This document shows positions 28,395 to 36,189 of a DNA stretch of 64,000 nucleotides, in pieces (position 1 is the stretch's first letter; each line of letters starts with the position of its first letter). The notes beneath the pieces are model-generated. The model was not told the DNA's origin and ran no database searches. It saw nothing but the letters and a program-made list of their open reading frames with translations. Source of the DNA: Micropruina sp. (GTDB lineage: Bacteria; Actinomycetota; Actinomycetes; Propionibacteriales; Propionibacteriaceae); assembly GCA_016716635.1 (NCBI GenBank), contig JADJVZ010000012.1, positions 429,169 through 493,168 on the forward strand, given 5' to 3'. The position numbers and the translations under genes were made by a program.

Positions 28395-29237
28395 ATGTCG
28401 ACGCAAGGCTGGTTCCCTGATCCACATGGGGACCCCACGATTGTTCGGTACTACGACGGCACGCAATGGACTGGGCACACTCAGCCTGCCGCGGCCCCGC
28501 AGCCTGCCCCCGGGTTTGGCCCTCAGGCGCCAGCCCCGCAGGCGCCAACCCCGAAGGGCAAACTGTGGTTGTACATCCTCATCCCCGTGGTGGGGGTCCT
28601 CACGTTGATCCTCATAGGGGTCATGGTCGTGGCCAGCCGCCCGGCTGCAACAGTCAGCCTCCCCCCGGTGGCGACCCCGTCCAGCAAGACCACCGCCGCA
28701 ACCAAACCGGCCACGGCAGGTACGGTGGCTGCAGGTGGCCCGGCTGCCCCGGCAGGCCCGTGTCCTGCTGTACAGCTTCCCGATGGGCGGGTCACCAACG
28801 GCACCATCAAGGTGACGCCCCCTGGCGGGTTCCCGATTGTTGGTGCACCTGTGTGGTCACCCACCTGTGGGTTCAACATGGTGGCCCCCGCCCCCGGAGA
28901 TACGTGGCGGGCGGTGTTCGCTGTCGGTGCCGTGGGAAACCCCACCGGCAACGTCGCTGACGTCAAGGAAGCGGTGTGGAAGTCGGTCATCGGGCGCTAC
29001 TTCTCGACGGCCAAGAAGGTCGATGTGACTGAGGGAACTCCGCACCTGGTTGATGGGCTTCCATCGGTGAGCCGCAGCGGCAAAGTGACCGGTTCGACAG
29101 GCGGATCAGACACCGTGCTGATGTACCTGACGCAGATGGCGAACGGCGACGTGTCGGTGACGGTCGGCACCTGGGCAACCAACGATCCCGAGGCGGGGAA
29201 GGCCATCACCGACGCACTGGACGCCGCCACCAGGTAA
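28395..29237 (+). CDS. DUF2510 membrane-anchored extracytoplasmic protein
   Basis: A 280-residue protein. DUF2510 (MSTQGWFPDPHGDPTIVRYYDGTQW) occupies residues 1-27, followed by a Pro/Gln/Ala-rich linker, one membrane segment (about 58-79), a Thr/Ala linker and a secreted domain of about 170 residues with two Cys (CPAVQL and SPTCGFN) that may pair. The secreted domain is unrecognised, though its layout resembles small ligand-binding or lipoprotein-like domains of actinobacteria. ATG 28395 is chosen because DUF2510 normally starts at the N-terminus; the upstream in-frame sequence is not protein-like. Confidence 0.82.
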   Translation: MSTQGWFPDPHGDPTIVRYYDGTQWTGHTQPAAAPQPAPGFGPQAPAPQAPTPKGKLWLYILIPVVGVLTLILIGVMVVASRPAATVSLPPVATPSSKTTAATKPATAGTVAAGGPAAPAGPCPAVQLPDGRVTNGTIKVTPPGGFPIVGAPVWSPTCGFNMVAPAPGDTWRAVFAVGAVGNPTGNVADVKEAVWKSVIGRYFSTAKKVDVTEGTPHLVDGLPSVSRSGKVTGSTGGSDTVLMYLTQMANGDVSVTVGTWATNDPEAGKAITDALDAATR

Positions 29238-29365
29238 CCCGTTAAACGGTCACACCCGCCACCAGCCTTTTGTGGGGGCTAAGGGGGCACGCGACCTGCC
29301 GGGCTGAAGCCCGGCGACGCCCCCTCCTCCCGGTACCGTGATCATGTAATCGCAAGGGGGGGCCG

Positions 29366-30004
29366 ATGCCGGACACATCAACTCCGACGGCTGTCGCCAG
29401 GCGCAGCCGCGGGCTGCTGGCGCTACGGTGGTGCGCCCCCGTGCTCGCGGCAACCTTGGCCTTGACCGGGTGCACGGTCGCCTCACCGGTGACGGTCGAC
29501 CAGTCGACGATCTCCACCGACGTGTTGATCTCGGCAACCATGGCCGTCAGCGAGGCGAGCGTCAAGATCGACTACACGCTCACCAACCAGTCGGGCGTCG
29601 ATCTGTGGGTCGTACACCACCAAGGGGCGTCGGCCATTCCCGATCAGACCCGGTCCAATGGAGTCGCGCTGTCGTTGGCCTTCTTCCCGGTTCGCGGTGA
29701 CGTCAATTACGTGCGACCGCCCGCCACGTTCGTGGCTCCGGTGGCGGCGTCCGGCTCCCTCACGGGGAGCTTGACCGCGTCCCGCCCGTTCCAGCCCTAC
29801 GCGGACCTTCCGGGCGACCGGAAAGTGAGCGTGCCGAGTCACCCCACGAGCGTGCGGTTGTGCATCGGCTACGTGATCGCCGCCGAGGTCTCGCCGGTTT
29901 CGGCCCCTAAACCGGTCGGCGAGAGCAAATACCCGGCGCTCAACGACGCCGTCGGATTCCCGCTGCAGCATCTGGCTTGTTCGGCGCCGACGCCCCTCTC
30001 CTGA
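29366..30004 (+). CDS. Predicted lipoprotein, unknown function
   Basis: A 212-residue protein with a signal peptide (twin Arg near residue 12, hydrophobic 17-32) and a lipobox LTGC, so Cys36 or so should be lipidated. The mature part is beta-rich with an LTNQSGVDLWVVH segment resembling secreted immunoglobulin-like or DUF4352-like folds; no family can be assigned. GGGGGG lies four bases before the ATG. It is followed by 633 bp without a convincing gene. Confidence 0.72.
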   Translation: MPDTSTPTAVARRSRGLLALRWCAPVLAATLALTGCTVASPVTVDQSTISTDVLISATMAVSEASVKIDYTLTNQSGVDLWVVHHQGASAIPDQTRSNGVALSLAFFPVRGDVNYVRPPATFVAPVAASGSLTGSLTASRPFQPYADLPGDRKVSVPSHPTSVRLCIGYVIAAEVSPVSAPKPVGESKYPALNDAVGFPLQHLACSAPTPLS

Positions 30005-30637
30005 TGTCCGACCTCGTCGCGCTGACGGATGGGAACCGCCATCACCCACCCGACGAGCATCACGCGCACCTTGTGGATGTGCGGAGCCATCGGGTCGTAC
30101 GCCAAGACATCATCGGTTAGTCCGGCCCGGCGCACCTCCCTACGGCTCCGAAGAAGGAGCGCCACGAGCATGCCTATCGAGAAATTTCCTAAGCACTATT
30201 AGGGAGTTGAGGGTCGTTCTGTCACGTGGAATTCACCCAGCACCGGCGTTCAAATCACACATTGGGTAGTTGTCTCCCCGCGACCCTCTCAGCGCCTGGA
30301 TCAACGAGCGGCATGAGCCGATTGCCGGGTGGACCGGCGAGTGTCGTCCGCGACTCGTGCGGTAAAACTGCTTGTCCCTGACCCCTTGCGGCATCCTTGC
30401 CCCTCGCCGGAAGCGGGCCAGCCCGCTGGTCCGCGTGCCCGTGCCGGCGAGGACACCAACGGGGACATCCTCCTGGACCGAGCGTTCTAGGCCCCGCGAC
30501 CCAGGAAAAGTTATCCACAGATTTGCCTGGACACCCTGCGCAATGTCGGACGGTTTGCTTATTCTCAAACTGCCGAGAAGTTCGACGGATACCCACCCCC
30601 GGATATCGCAACTCAAGGCAGACGAAGGCGTCTGCTC
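30005..30637. other. Intergenic region before the Tad operon
   Basis: No open frame here looks protein-like on either strand. Base composition falls around 30175-30225 (AAATTTCCTAAGCACTATTA). A perfect actinobacterial DnaA-box nonamer, TTATCCACA, lies at 30511-30519. The promoter of the Tad operon must be in the last 150 bases or so, but I cannot identify it with confidence. Confidence 0.5.
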
Positions 30638-31264
30638 ATGTCCGCATTGCATGCACCCGTCTCGCCATCACCACCGATAGCGAGACGACGACGAAACCCT
30701 CGCATGCTCGCTTTGGGAATTCTTGCCATCTGCCTCGGGGGCCTCGGCTCAGCCTTTCTCTACACGTCGCTGGCCGCCACGCAGCAGGTGCTGGGAATGA
30801 CCCGCACGGTTTATCGCGGCGAGGTGCTGAAGGCCTCCGACTTCACGGCAATCTCGATGACACAAACGCCCGGGGTCGTGATGATCCCCGCGCAGCAGGC
30901 CGGTGACCTGGTCGGACGCACGGCTCTCACCGACCTCCCGGCCGGCACTCTCGCGGTCCCCTCAAGCATCGGCATCGCCGAGGTTCCGGCGGGCAGCGTC
31001 CGCATGGGGTTGCGGCTAGCCGCCGGACGCCTGCCGGTTTCGGCGCTCCCGGCCGGCACCCCCGTGCTCTTGGTCCCCGTGGCGGGCGCCAACGGGCAAG
31101 CGGCGGCCGGCGCCAGCGTTGAAGCGTTCGTCGCCATGGCGCCCATGACTCAAGCCGATGGATCGTCCCTTCTCGACGTCACCGTCCCCGCTACCGAAGC
31201 CGAGCGCATCGCGCGCTTGGCGGCCGCTGACCAGGTCGCGATGGTCCGAAAGTCCGGTGGCTGA
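30638..31264 (+). CDS. SAF-domain protein, CpaB/RcpC-like
   Basis: A 208-residue protein with one membrane segment (about 24-45) and a SAF domain (TVYRGEVLKASDFTAIS, then GRTALTDLPAGTLAVPSSI), as in CpaB/RcpC proteins that assist Flp pilus assembly. It is shorter than proteobacterial CpaB (about 260-300 residues). It opens a nine-gene operon of tightly coupled Tad-type genes; its stop overlaps the next start (TGATG). Confidence 0.8.
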   Translation: MSALHAPVSPSPPIARRRRNPRMLALGILAICLGGLGSAFLYTSLAATQQVLGMTRTVYRGEVLKASDFTAISMTQTPGVVMIPAQQAGDLVGRTALTDLPAGTLAVPSSIGIAEVPAGSVRMGLRLAAGRLPVSALPAGTPVLLVPVAGANGQAAAGASVEAFVAMAPMTQADGSSLLDVTVPATEAERIARLAAADQVAMVRKSGG

Positions 31265-32025
31265 TGTCGATCGTTGCCTTGACCACGGCCAGCGGGGCGC
31301 CGGGCTGCACCACGACCGCCGTCGGGTTGGCACTTCGCTGGCCAACGCCGGTGCTGCTCGCGGACGCCAACCGCGACCCCGCCCAGGCCATCTTGTCGGG
31401 GTACCTTCGCGGACAAGATGTGGGCAGGCGGGGATTCTCGGGGCTGCTGCAGGCCCATCGCGAGCGTCGCCCGCTGGATTCGGTGCTGGAATCGCAATGC
31501 GTCCCGCTCGATGATTCGGGCCAGCGCATGTTCCTCCCAGGCGTGGCGCATCCGGCGGCGGCGGAGCTGTTCGTCCACGCGTGGCCGGATCTGCTCGTAG
31601 CCCTTGAAGACCGTCCTACCGACACCCTGCTCGACTGCGGACGGATGGGACGCGAGGGACTGCCGACGCCGATCGTGGAGGCGGCGGACGCCGTGCTGGT
31701 CGTGTGTCGTGCGTCCTTGGTGTCGCTTGCGGGGTTGCGGTTGTACCTACCGCTGGTGACCGAGGCCGTGGATCCGGCGCGCGTGGGGTTGCTGGTGGTG
31801 GGGCCCGGACGCCCTTACAGCGCCTCCGAGATCGCCAAGCAGTTCGGCGTTTCGGTGTGGGGGTCTATCGCCCACGATCCCGTGGGCGCCCAGGTGTATT
31901 CCGAGGGGGACGATCCCCCCAAGCGGTTCGCTGGCTCGGCGTACGTCCGCTCGCTCACCGACGCCGCCGACGGGTTGGTCACGCGGTTCACCCAGGCTCG
32001 GCGCCTCATCGGAGTGGCCCGATGA
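31264..32025 (+). CDS. CpaE-like ParA/MinD-family protein with degenerate Walker A
   Basis: A 253-residue member of the ParA/MinD/CpaE fold in the position occupied by CpaE in Tad operons, where it helps localise the pilus machine. The N-terminal loop reads ASGAPGCTTTAVGLA where a deviant Walker A would be K-G-G-x-G-K-T-T: both lysines are missing. DTLLDCGRMG stands at Walker B. Nucleotide binding is therefore doubtful and it may act as a scaffold. Start and stop both overlap neighbouring genes (TGATG and ATGA). Confidence 0.78.
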   Translation: MSIVALTTASGAPGCTTTAVGLALRWPTPVLLADANRDPAQAILSGYLRGQDVGRRGFSGLLQAHRERRPLDSVLESQCVPLDDSGQRMFLPGVAHPAAAELFVHAWPDLLVALEDRPTDTLLDCGRMGREGLPTPIVEAADAVLVVCRASLVSLAGLRLYLPLVTEAVDPARVGLLVVGPGRPYSASEIAKQFGVSVWGSIAHDPVGAQVYSEGDDPPKRFAGSAYVRSLTDAADGLVTRFTQARRLIGVAR

Positions 32026-33443
32026 GCACCCTGTCGAGCATTCCGCTGTTCGCGGCGCCGCCGATTTCGGAGCGGCTGACTCGTCCTGTCGCGCCTGCAC
32101 CTCCCGTTCGTCCCACGGGCGTCGGTGTGGCGGTCGATTGGACGCAGGTGGTCGTCCTCCGTCGCAAGGCGTCGGAAGAGATCACGCGCCGCATCGGTGA
32201 CTACGCCGATCAGCACGCGACGCCGATGCCAGAGGTCGACCGCCGCCTCATGGGCCGCGCGGTGGTGCGAGCGGTCGTCCGCGACTACGCCGACGCGCTC
32301 ACCCGCTCCGGCCAAGCGCTGTGGGGCGGCGACGTCGAGCACGCCTACGCAACGGCCGTCGAGGACGCGATCTTCGGCTACGGGCGACTGCAACCCCTCT
32401 TCGATATCCCCGACGCCGAGAACATCGAACTGCACGGCTGCGACTCGGTGGTCGTCCAGTTTGGGGACGGACGCCGCGAAATCCGTCCACCGGTGGCCGA
32501 CAGCGACGAAGAACTCATCGAGGCCATCCGGTTCCTGGGAGAATCCGGACGCCCGCCGCGGCCCTTCGATGACGCGCATCCGACGATGACGCTCGCGCTC
32601 GGGGACAGGTTTCGATTGCACGCCATCGGCTTCGGCCTGTCTTATCGTCCGTCCATCACCATCCGTCAGCACACCCTGACGCAGGTCACGCTCGGCGAAC
32701 TGGCGCGAGGCGGCATGCTGCCCGAGCAGGTGGCGAGGCTGCTGCATGCGGCGGTGCTGGCCCGTATGTCCATCGTGGTGGCCGGCGATCAAGGCGCGGG
32801 CAAGACAACGCTGCTGCGGGCGTTGATCGCCGCGATCCCCGAGAACGAACGCTTCGGCACGCTCGAAACCGACTATGAACTGCTCACCCACCTGCAGCAG
32901 GGCCGCACGAACATGCTCGCCCTCCAGGCCCGCACGGGCCTCGGTGAAATCTCTGAAGGGAGACGCATCGGCGAATGGACCGTCGCCGACCTCATCCCCG
33001 AGGCGCTGCGCCAAAATCTCTCGCGATTGATCGTGGGTGAGGTCCGCGGTGTCGAAGCCGGGGCCATGTTCGAAGCCATGCAGGCCGGCGCCGGCACCAT
33101 GTCGACGACGCATAGCCACAGCGCGGCATCGACGATGGACCGGCTCGCGTCCCGGGTGGCCCAAGGCGGGGTGCTGACGGTCGAGGAAGCCTTCCGGCAG
33201 ATCGCGCACCACCTGCACCTGTTGGTCCACGTCCGGTTGATCGATGAGACCTGGCGCGGCGGAGTCCGTACCCGCCATGTCGCCGAGATCCGCCACCTCA
33301 CTGGAGCGATAGAGAACGGACGGCCGATCACGCACCTGGTGTATCGGGCGCCGGATCTTTCGGGGCGCGGCGAACTCCTGCACATCGACGCTTCCCTGGC
33401 CGAACAGCTCGAACCATTCCAGGGCGGGTGGGAGTCATCATGA
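32022..33443 (+). CDS. TadA/CpaF-type secretion ATPase
   Basis: The assembly motor of a Tad/type IVc pilus or secretion system, a cytoplasmic hexameric ATPase. The 473-residue product has the CpaF N-terminal helical domain (about 35-150), Walker A GDQGAGKTTLL, the Asp box, Walker B LIVGEVRGVEA and the His-containing STTHSHSA segment. The start ATG overlaps the previous stop by four bases; the 3' end overlaps the TadB-like gene by four. No second ATPase is present, so one motor probably serves extension and retraction. Confidence 0.93.
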   Translation: MSTLSSIPLFAAPPISERLTRPVAPAPPVRPTGVGVAVDWTQVVVLRRKASEEITRRIGDYADQHATPMPEVDRRLMGRAVVRAVVRDYADALTRSGQALWGGDVEHAYATAVEDAIFGYGRLQPLFDIPDAENIELHGCDSVVVQFGDGRREIRPPVADSDEELIEAIRFLGESGRPPRPFDDAHPTMTLALGDRFRLHAIGFGLSYRPSITIRQHTLTQVTLGELARGGMLPEQVARLLHAAVLARMSIVVAGDQGAGKTTLLRALIAAIPENERFGTLETDYELLTHLQQGRTNMLALQARTGLGEISEGRRIGEWTVADLIPEALRQNLSRLIVGEVRGVEAGAMFEAMQAGAGTMSTTHSHSAASTMDRLASRVAQGGVLTVEEAFRQIAHHLHLLVHVRLIDETWRGGVRTRHVAEIRHLTGAIENGRPITHLVYRAPDLSGRGELLHIDASLAEQLEPFQGGWESS

Positions 33444-34309
33444 CGGTGCTGTTGGCCATCGTGAGCGGCATGCTGCTTATCGCCGGACCCGTTCTGCTGT
33501 GGGTCGGCATTCATCCCGAGCTATCCCCGGCCTCATCCACAGTCTTATCCCCAACCCTGTGGACAAGACTGGGGGAAACGTTCCGCCGCGCCACCACGCG
33601 CACCCTGGTGTGGCGCCTGGTCATGGGGCTCGTGGCTGGGGTCGTCGCCTTCTGGTTGACCGGAATCCCGCTCATGCTCATCGTCGGCGTGGCCGGAGGG
33701 GTGCTGCTCCCGGTACTCCTGGGACAACCGAGCAATCGCGACGTCGCCCTCCTGCAGGCCCTCGACCGGTGGGTGCGAGGGCTGGTGGCGACCATGTCGT
33801 CCGGACGCTCGATCGCGGACGCCATGCGCTTCTCCGCCCGTCAGGCCCCGCCACTCCTCGCGCCGCCGTTGTCGTTGTTGGTGGCGCGCCTCGACGAGCG
33901 CTGGACCCTGCCCCAGGCCCTCCACGCCATGGCCGACGAGCTTGACTCCCCCGACGCGGACGCCGTGCTGGCCGCCCTGATGCTCTCCTCGCAGCGCGGC
34001 GGCGTCGGCGGCGCGGCGACGCTCGCGGCGCTGGCCGATTCGATCCAAGAGCGGCTGCGGGCGCTCCGCGAGATCGAGAGCGAACGCGCCAAACCGCGGA
34101 TCGTCGTTCGCCAAGTCACCCTGGTTACCCTGACCGTGCTGGGGTTGGCGATGGTGTTCGGACGCGACTTCTTCGCGCCCTACGCGACCTCGCTGGGCCA
34201 GGTGCTGCTCGCGGCGCTGTTGGCTCTCTACGTCGGATCCCTGTGGGCACTTCGGCAGATGACCGGTCATCGGCGGCGGGCCCGCGTCCTGCGGAGGACC
34301 GAACCATGA
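33440..34309 (+). CDS. TadB-like inner-membrane platform protein
   Basis: A 289-residue GspF/TadB-type protein: two N-terminal membrane segments (about 3-23 and 57-95), a cytoplasmic helical domain with MSSGRSIADAMRFSA and LSSQRGGVGGAATLAALADS, and two C-terminal segments (about 234-275). It should form the membrane platform with the TadC-like product. Four DnaA-box-like nonamers cluster within the coding region at 33521-33566. The start and stop both overlap neighbours by four bases. Confidence 0.87.
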   Translation: MTVLLAIVSGMLLIAGPVLLWVGIHPELSPASSTVLSPTLWTRLGETFRRATTRTLVWRLVMGLVAGVVAFWLTGIPLMLIVGVAGGVLLPVLLGQPSNRDVALLQALDRWVRGLVATMSSGRSIADAMRFSARQAPPLLAPPLSLLVARLDERWTLPQALHAMADELDSPDADAVLAALMLSSQRGGVGGAATLAALADSIQERLRALREIESERAKPRIVVRQVTLVTLTVLGLAMVFGRDFFAPYATSLGQVLLAALLALYVGSLWALRQMTGHRRRARVLRRTEP

Positions 34310-35178
34310 TGTGGCTCGCGGTGATCTGCGGCTGCCTCCTCGCCGGCGGCGTGGTGGCCTTGGCGGCGCGACGCCGTCCGGCGCCACCTCGCCTCAGCGA
34401 TGCGCTGCTGCAGTTGGACGGCGGCGAGCTGATGGCAGACGCCGAGCCTCACGACCCGAAGGAACGCCTAGGATCCTGGGCGCAACGCACGCTCCGGATC
34501 GGGGTCTCCCCCGAACTCACCCGCCGCCTCAAGCTCCGGAACCTCACGGTGAGCGACTTCGTCGTCCGCAAACTGAGCTTCGCGCTGGCCGGACTCCTGA
34601 CCCCGCTGGTCATCGCGCTCGCCGTGTACCTCCTGCGCGGCGAATCGTGGCCGCTGGCAGTCCCCGTCGCGCTGGTCACCGCCTTGCTCGGCTTCATCAC
34701 GCCCGACCTGCTGCTCCGCGGTGAGGCCGAAGCCGTCACCGCGGACGCCACCGAGGCACTGCTGACGTTCTTCGACCTGGTCACGCTGGAGCGCCTGGCG
34801 AACCAGTCGGCTGCGCAATCGCTGTCGAACGCGGCAGCCGTCTCCGACGTCGGGATCTTCCGTTGGATCGGTGCCGCCCTCGAACGCGCCCGCCTTGAGC
34901 AGCGCGCGCCCTTCCAGGAACTCCGCGGCCTCGGACGCGAGCTGGGCCTGCCTGCCCTCACCGATCTCGCCGACGTCATGCGCCTCGACGACGCGGGCGC
35001 CTCCCTCGCCGGAACCCTCCGCGCCCGGGTGAAGGAGCTCCGCGACGCCCACCTCACCGAAACCAAGGTCGCCGCCGCGTCGGTCTCGGAACGCATGACC
35101 TTCTTCATGGTCGCCCCGAGCCTGCTGTTCGGCCTCATCTTCCTCGTCCCACCCCTGCTCCGGCTCATCGCCGGCTGA
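34306..35178 (+). CDS. TadC-like inner-membrane platform protein
   Basis: A 290-residue GspF-type protein with an N-terminal membrane segment, two central ones (about 90-135) and a C-terminal one. The cytoplasmic domain contains EALLTFFDLVTLERLANQSA and LGLPALTDLADVMRLDDAGA, typical of TadC. GGAGGACC precedes the tandem ATG codons at 34306 and 34309. It overlaps the TadB-like gene by four bases and is followed 15 bases later by a small pilin-like gene. Confidence 0.85.
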   Translation: MMWLAVICGCLLAGGVVALAARRRPAPPRLSDALLQLDGGELMADAEPHDPKERLGSWAQRTLRIGVSPELTRRLKLRNLTVSDFVVRKLSFALAGLLTPLVIALAVYLLRGESWPLAVPVALVTALLGFITPDLLLRGEAEAVTADATEALLTFFDLVTLERLANQSAAQSLSNAAAVSDVGIFRWIGAALERARLEQRAPFQELRGLGRELGLPALTDLADVMRLDDAGASLAGTLRARVKELRDAHLTETKVAAASVSERMTFFMVAPSLLFGLIFLVPPLLRLIAG

Positions 35179-35193
35179 GAAAGGAAACTACGC

Positions 35194-35367
35194 ATGTCCC
35201 AGCACCTGCATCGTCTGGTCGGGCTCATCGTGGCCCCGCCGCGACGAAACGAGCGAGGGCTCTCGCAATCGACCGAGAACGCCATCTTGCTGGCGGGCGC
35301 GGTGGCGATCGCCATCCTCGTGATCGGAGCGGTCACGGCGTACGTCACCGCCCGCCTGCCTAAGTGA
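35194..35367 (+). CDS. Flp-pilin-like small protein
   Basis: A 57-residue protein in the place of the major pilin. RNERGLSQSTENAILLAGAV gives a Gly followed six residues later by Glu and then a hydrophobic helix (about 28-50), resembling Flp prepilins, which are cleaved after Gly with Glu at position +5 or so. AAAGGAAAC lies just upstream of the ATG. Assignment as the pilus subunit is inferred from size, the motif and context. No prepilin peptidase gene is in the window. Confidence 0.72.
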   Translation: MSQHLHRLVGLIVAPPRRNERGLSQSTENAILLAGAVAIAILVIGAVTAYVTARLPK

Positions 35368-35377
35368 GAGCACCGTC

Positions 35378-35749
35378 ATGTCTCGTCCCGGCGCCCGCGA
35401 GCGCGGACTGTCCGAATCGTTGTCCTGGGCGTTGATCGCCCCGGCCCTCCTGCTTGTCGTCCTTGGAATCATCGAGGTGGCGATCTGGGCCCACGGACGC
35501 GACGTGGCAGGCAGCGCGGCGGCAGCCGGTGCGGACGTGGGTAGCGTCCGCGGCGGCACCGTGGAGTCCGCGCGGCGGGCGGCCCTCAACGTGGCCTCGG
35601 CCGGTGGGCTGCTGGACGTCACGATCGACGTCAGCCGCGACGTGGACGCCATTCGGATCACCGTCAGCGGACGCGCGCCGCAGCCCCTCGAGCTCGGCCT
35701 TGGACGAGTTACCGAAACCGTCCGGATGCCGGTGGAGAGGGTGTCATGA
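35378..35749 (+). CDS. TadE/TadF-like pseudopilin
   Basis: A 123-residue protein with a short basic N-terminus, an ERGLSESLSW prepilin-like junction, one hydrophobic helix (about 17-36) and a secreted beta-rich domain. The layout matches TadE-type minor pilins, although the canonical G-x4-E is altered (Gly, then Glu at +3). It sits between two other pilin-like genes and its 3' end overlaps the next start by four bases. Confidence 0.72.
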   Translation: MSRPGARERGLSESLSWALIAPALLLVVLGIIEVAIWAHGRDVAGSAAAAGADVGSVRGGTVESARRAALNVASAGGLLDVTIDVSRDVDAIRITVSGRAPQPLELGLGRVTETVRMPVERVS

Positions 35750-36189
35750 CCCGAAGCCAGACGCTCAGCCGCCGCGACAGAGGGGCGGCGGCCTTGGAGT
35801 TGGCGCTCGTCGTCCCTGTCCTCGGCCTCCTCCTGGGGCTCGTGGTCGGTGGCGCTCGCATCTGGTTCGCCCGCGCGAGCGTCGAGCAACTGGCCGGCTC
35901 AGCGGCTCGGGCCGCCACCGTCGCCCCGAGCGCCGGGCTGGCCGTCAGCAGCGCCCGCGGCCTCATCGCCGACCAGCTCGCGGGCAGCGGCGTCCGCTGC
36001 GCCACGGTCACGGTAGAGGTCGACACCAGCGCCTTCAGCATGGCTCCGGGTACCACCGGGCGGGTGACCGTTCAGGTGCGCTGCGCGGTGCCGCTGGCCG
36101 ACCTGCTGGTGCCCGGGTGGCCCGGAACGCTTGACGTCTCCGCCACCGGCCAATCCGTGCTTGATCCCTACCGGAGGAGGACGCCATGA
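35746..36189 (+). CDS. TadE-like pseudopilin
   Basis: A 147-residue protein with the clear TadE signature DRGAAALELALVVPVLGLLL: cleavage Gly, Glu at +5 and a hydrophobic helix. A secreted domain with two Cys (VRCATVTV and VRCAVPLA) follows and may form a disulfide. It should be processed by a prepilin peptidase and built into the Tad machine as a minor subunit. Both ends overlap neighbouring genes by four bases. Confidence 0.85.
   Translation: MTRSQTLSRRDRGAAALELALVVPVLGLLLGLVVGGARIWFARASVEQLAGSAARAATVAPSAGLAVSSARGLIADQLAGSGVRCATVTVEVDTSAFSMAPGTTGRVTVQVRCAVPLADLLVPGWPGTLDVSATGQSVLDPYRRRTP

Noticed and set aside
30233..30652. Minus-strand open frame of 139 codons in the gap before the Tad operon
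   Set aside because: Composition and lack of a ribosome-binding site or motif give no support; it is left as intergenic.
33521..33566. Possible replication origin from DnaA-box-like nonamers
   Set aside because: They lie within a coding gene, there is no AT-rich unwinding region, and dnaA, dnaN and gyrase genes are absent.
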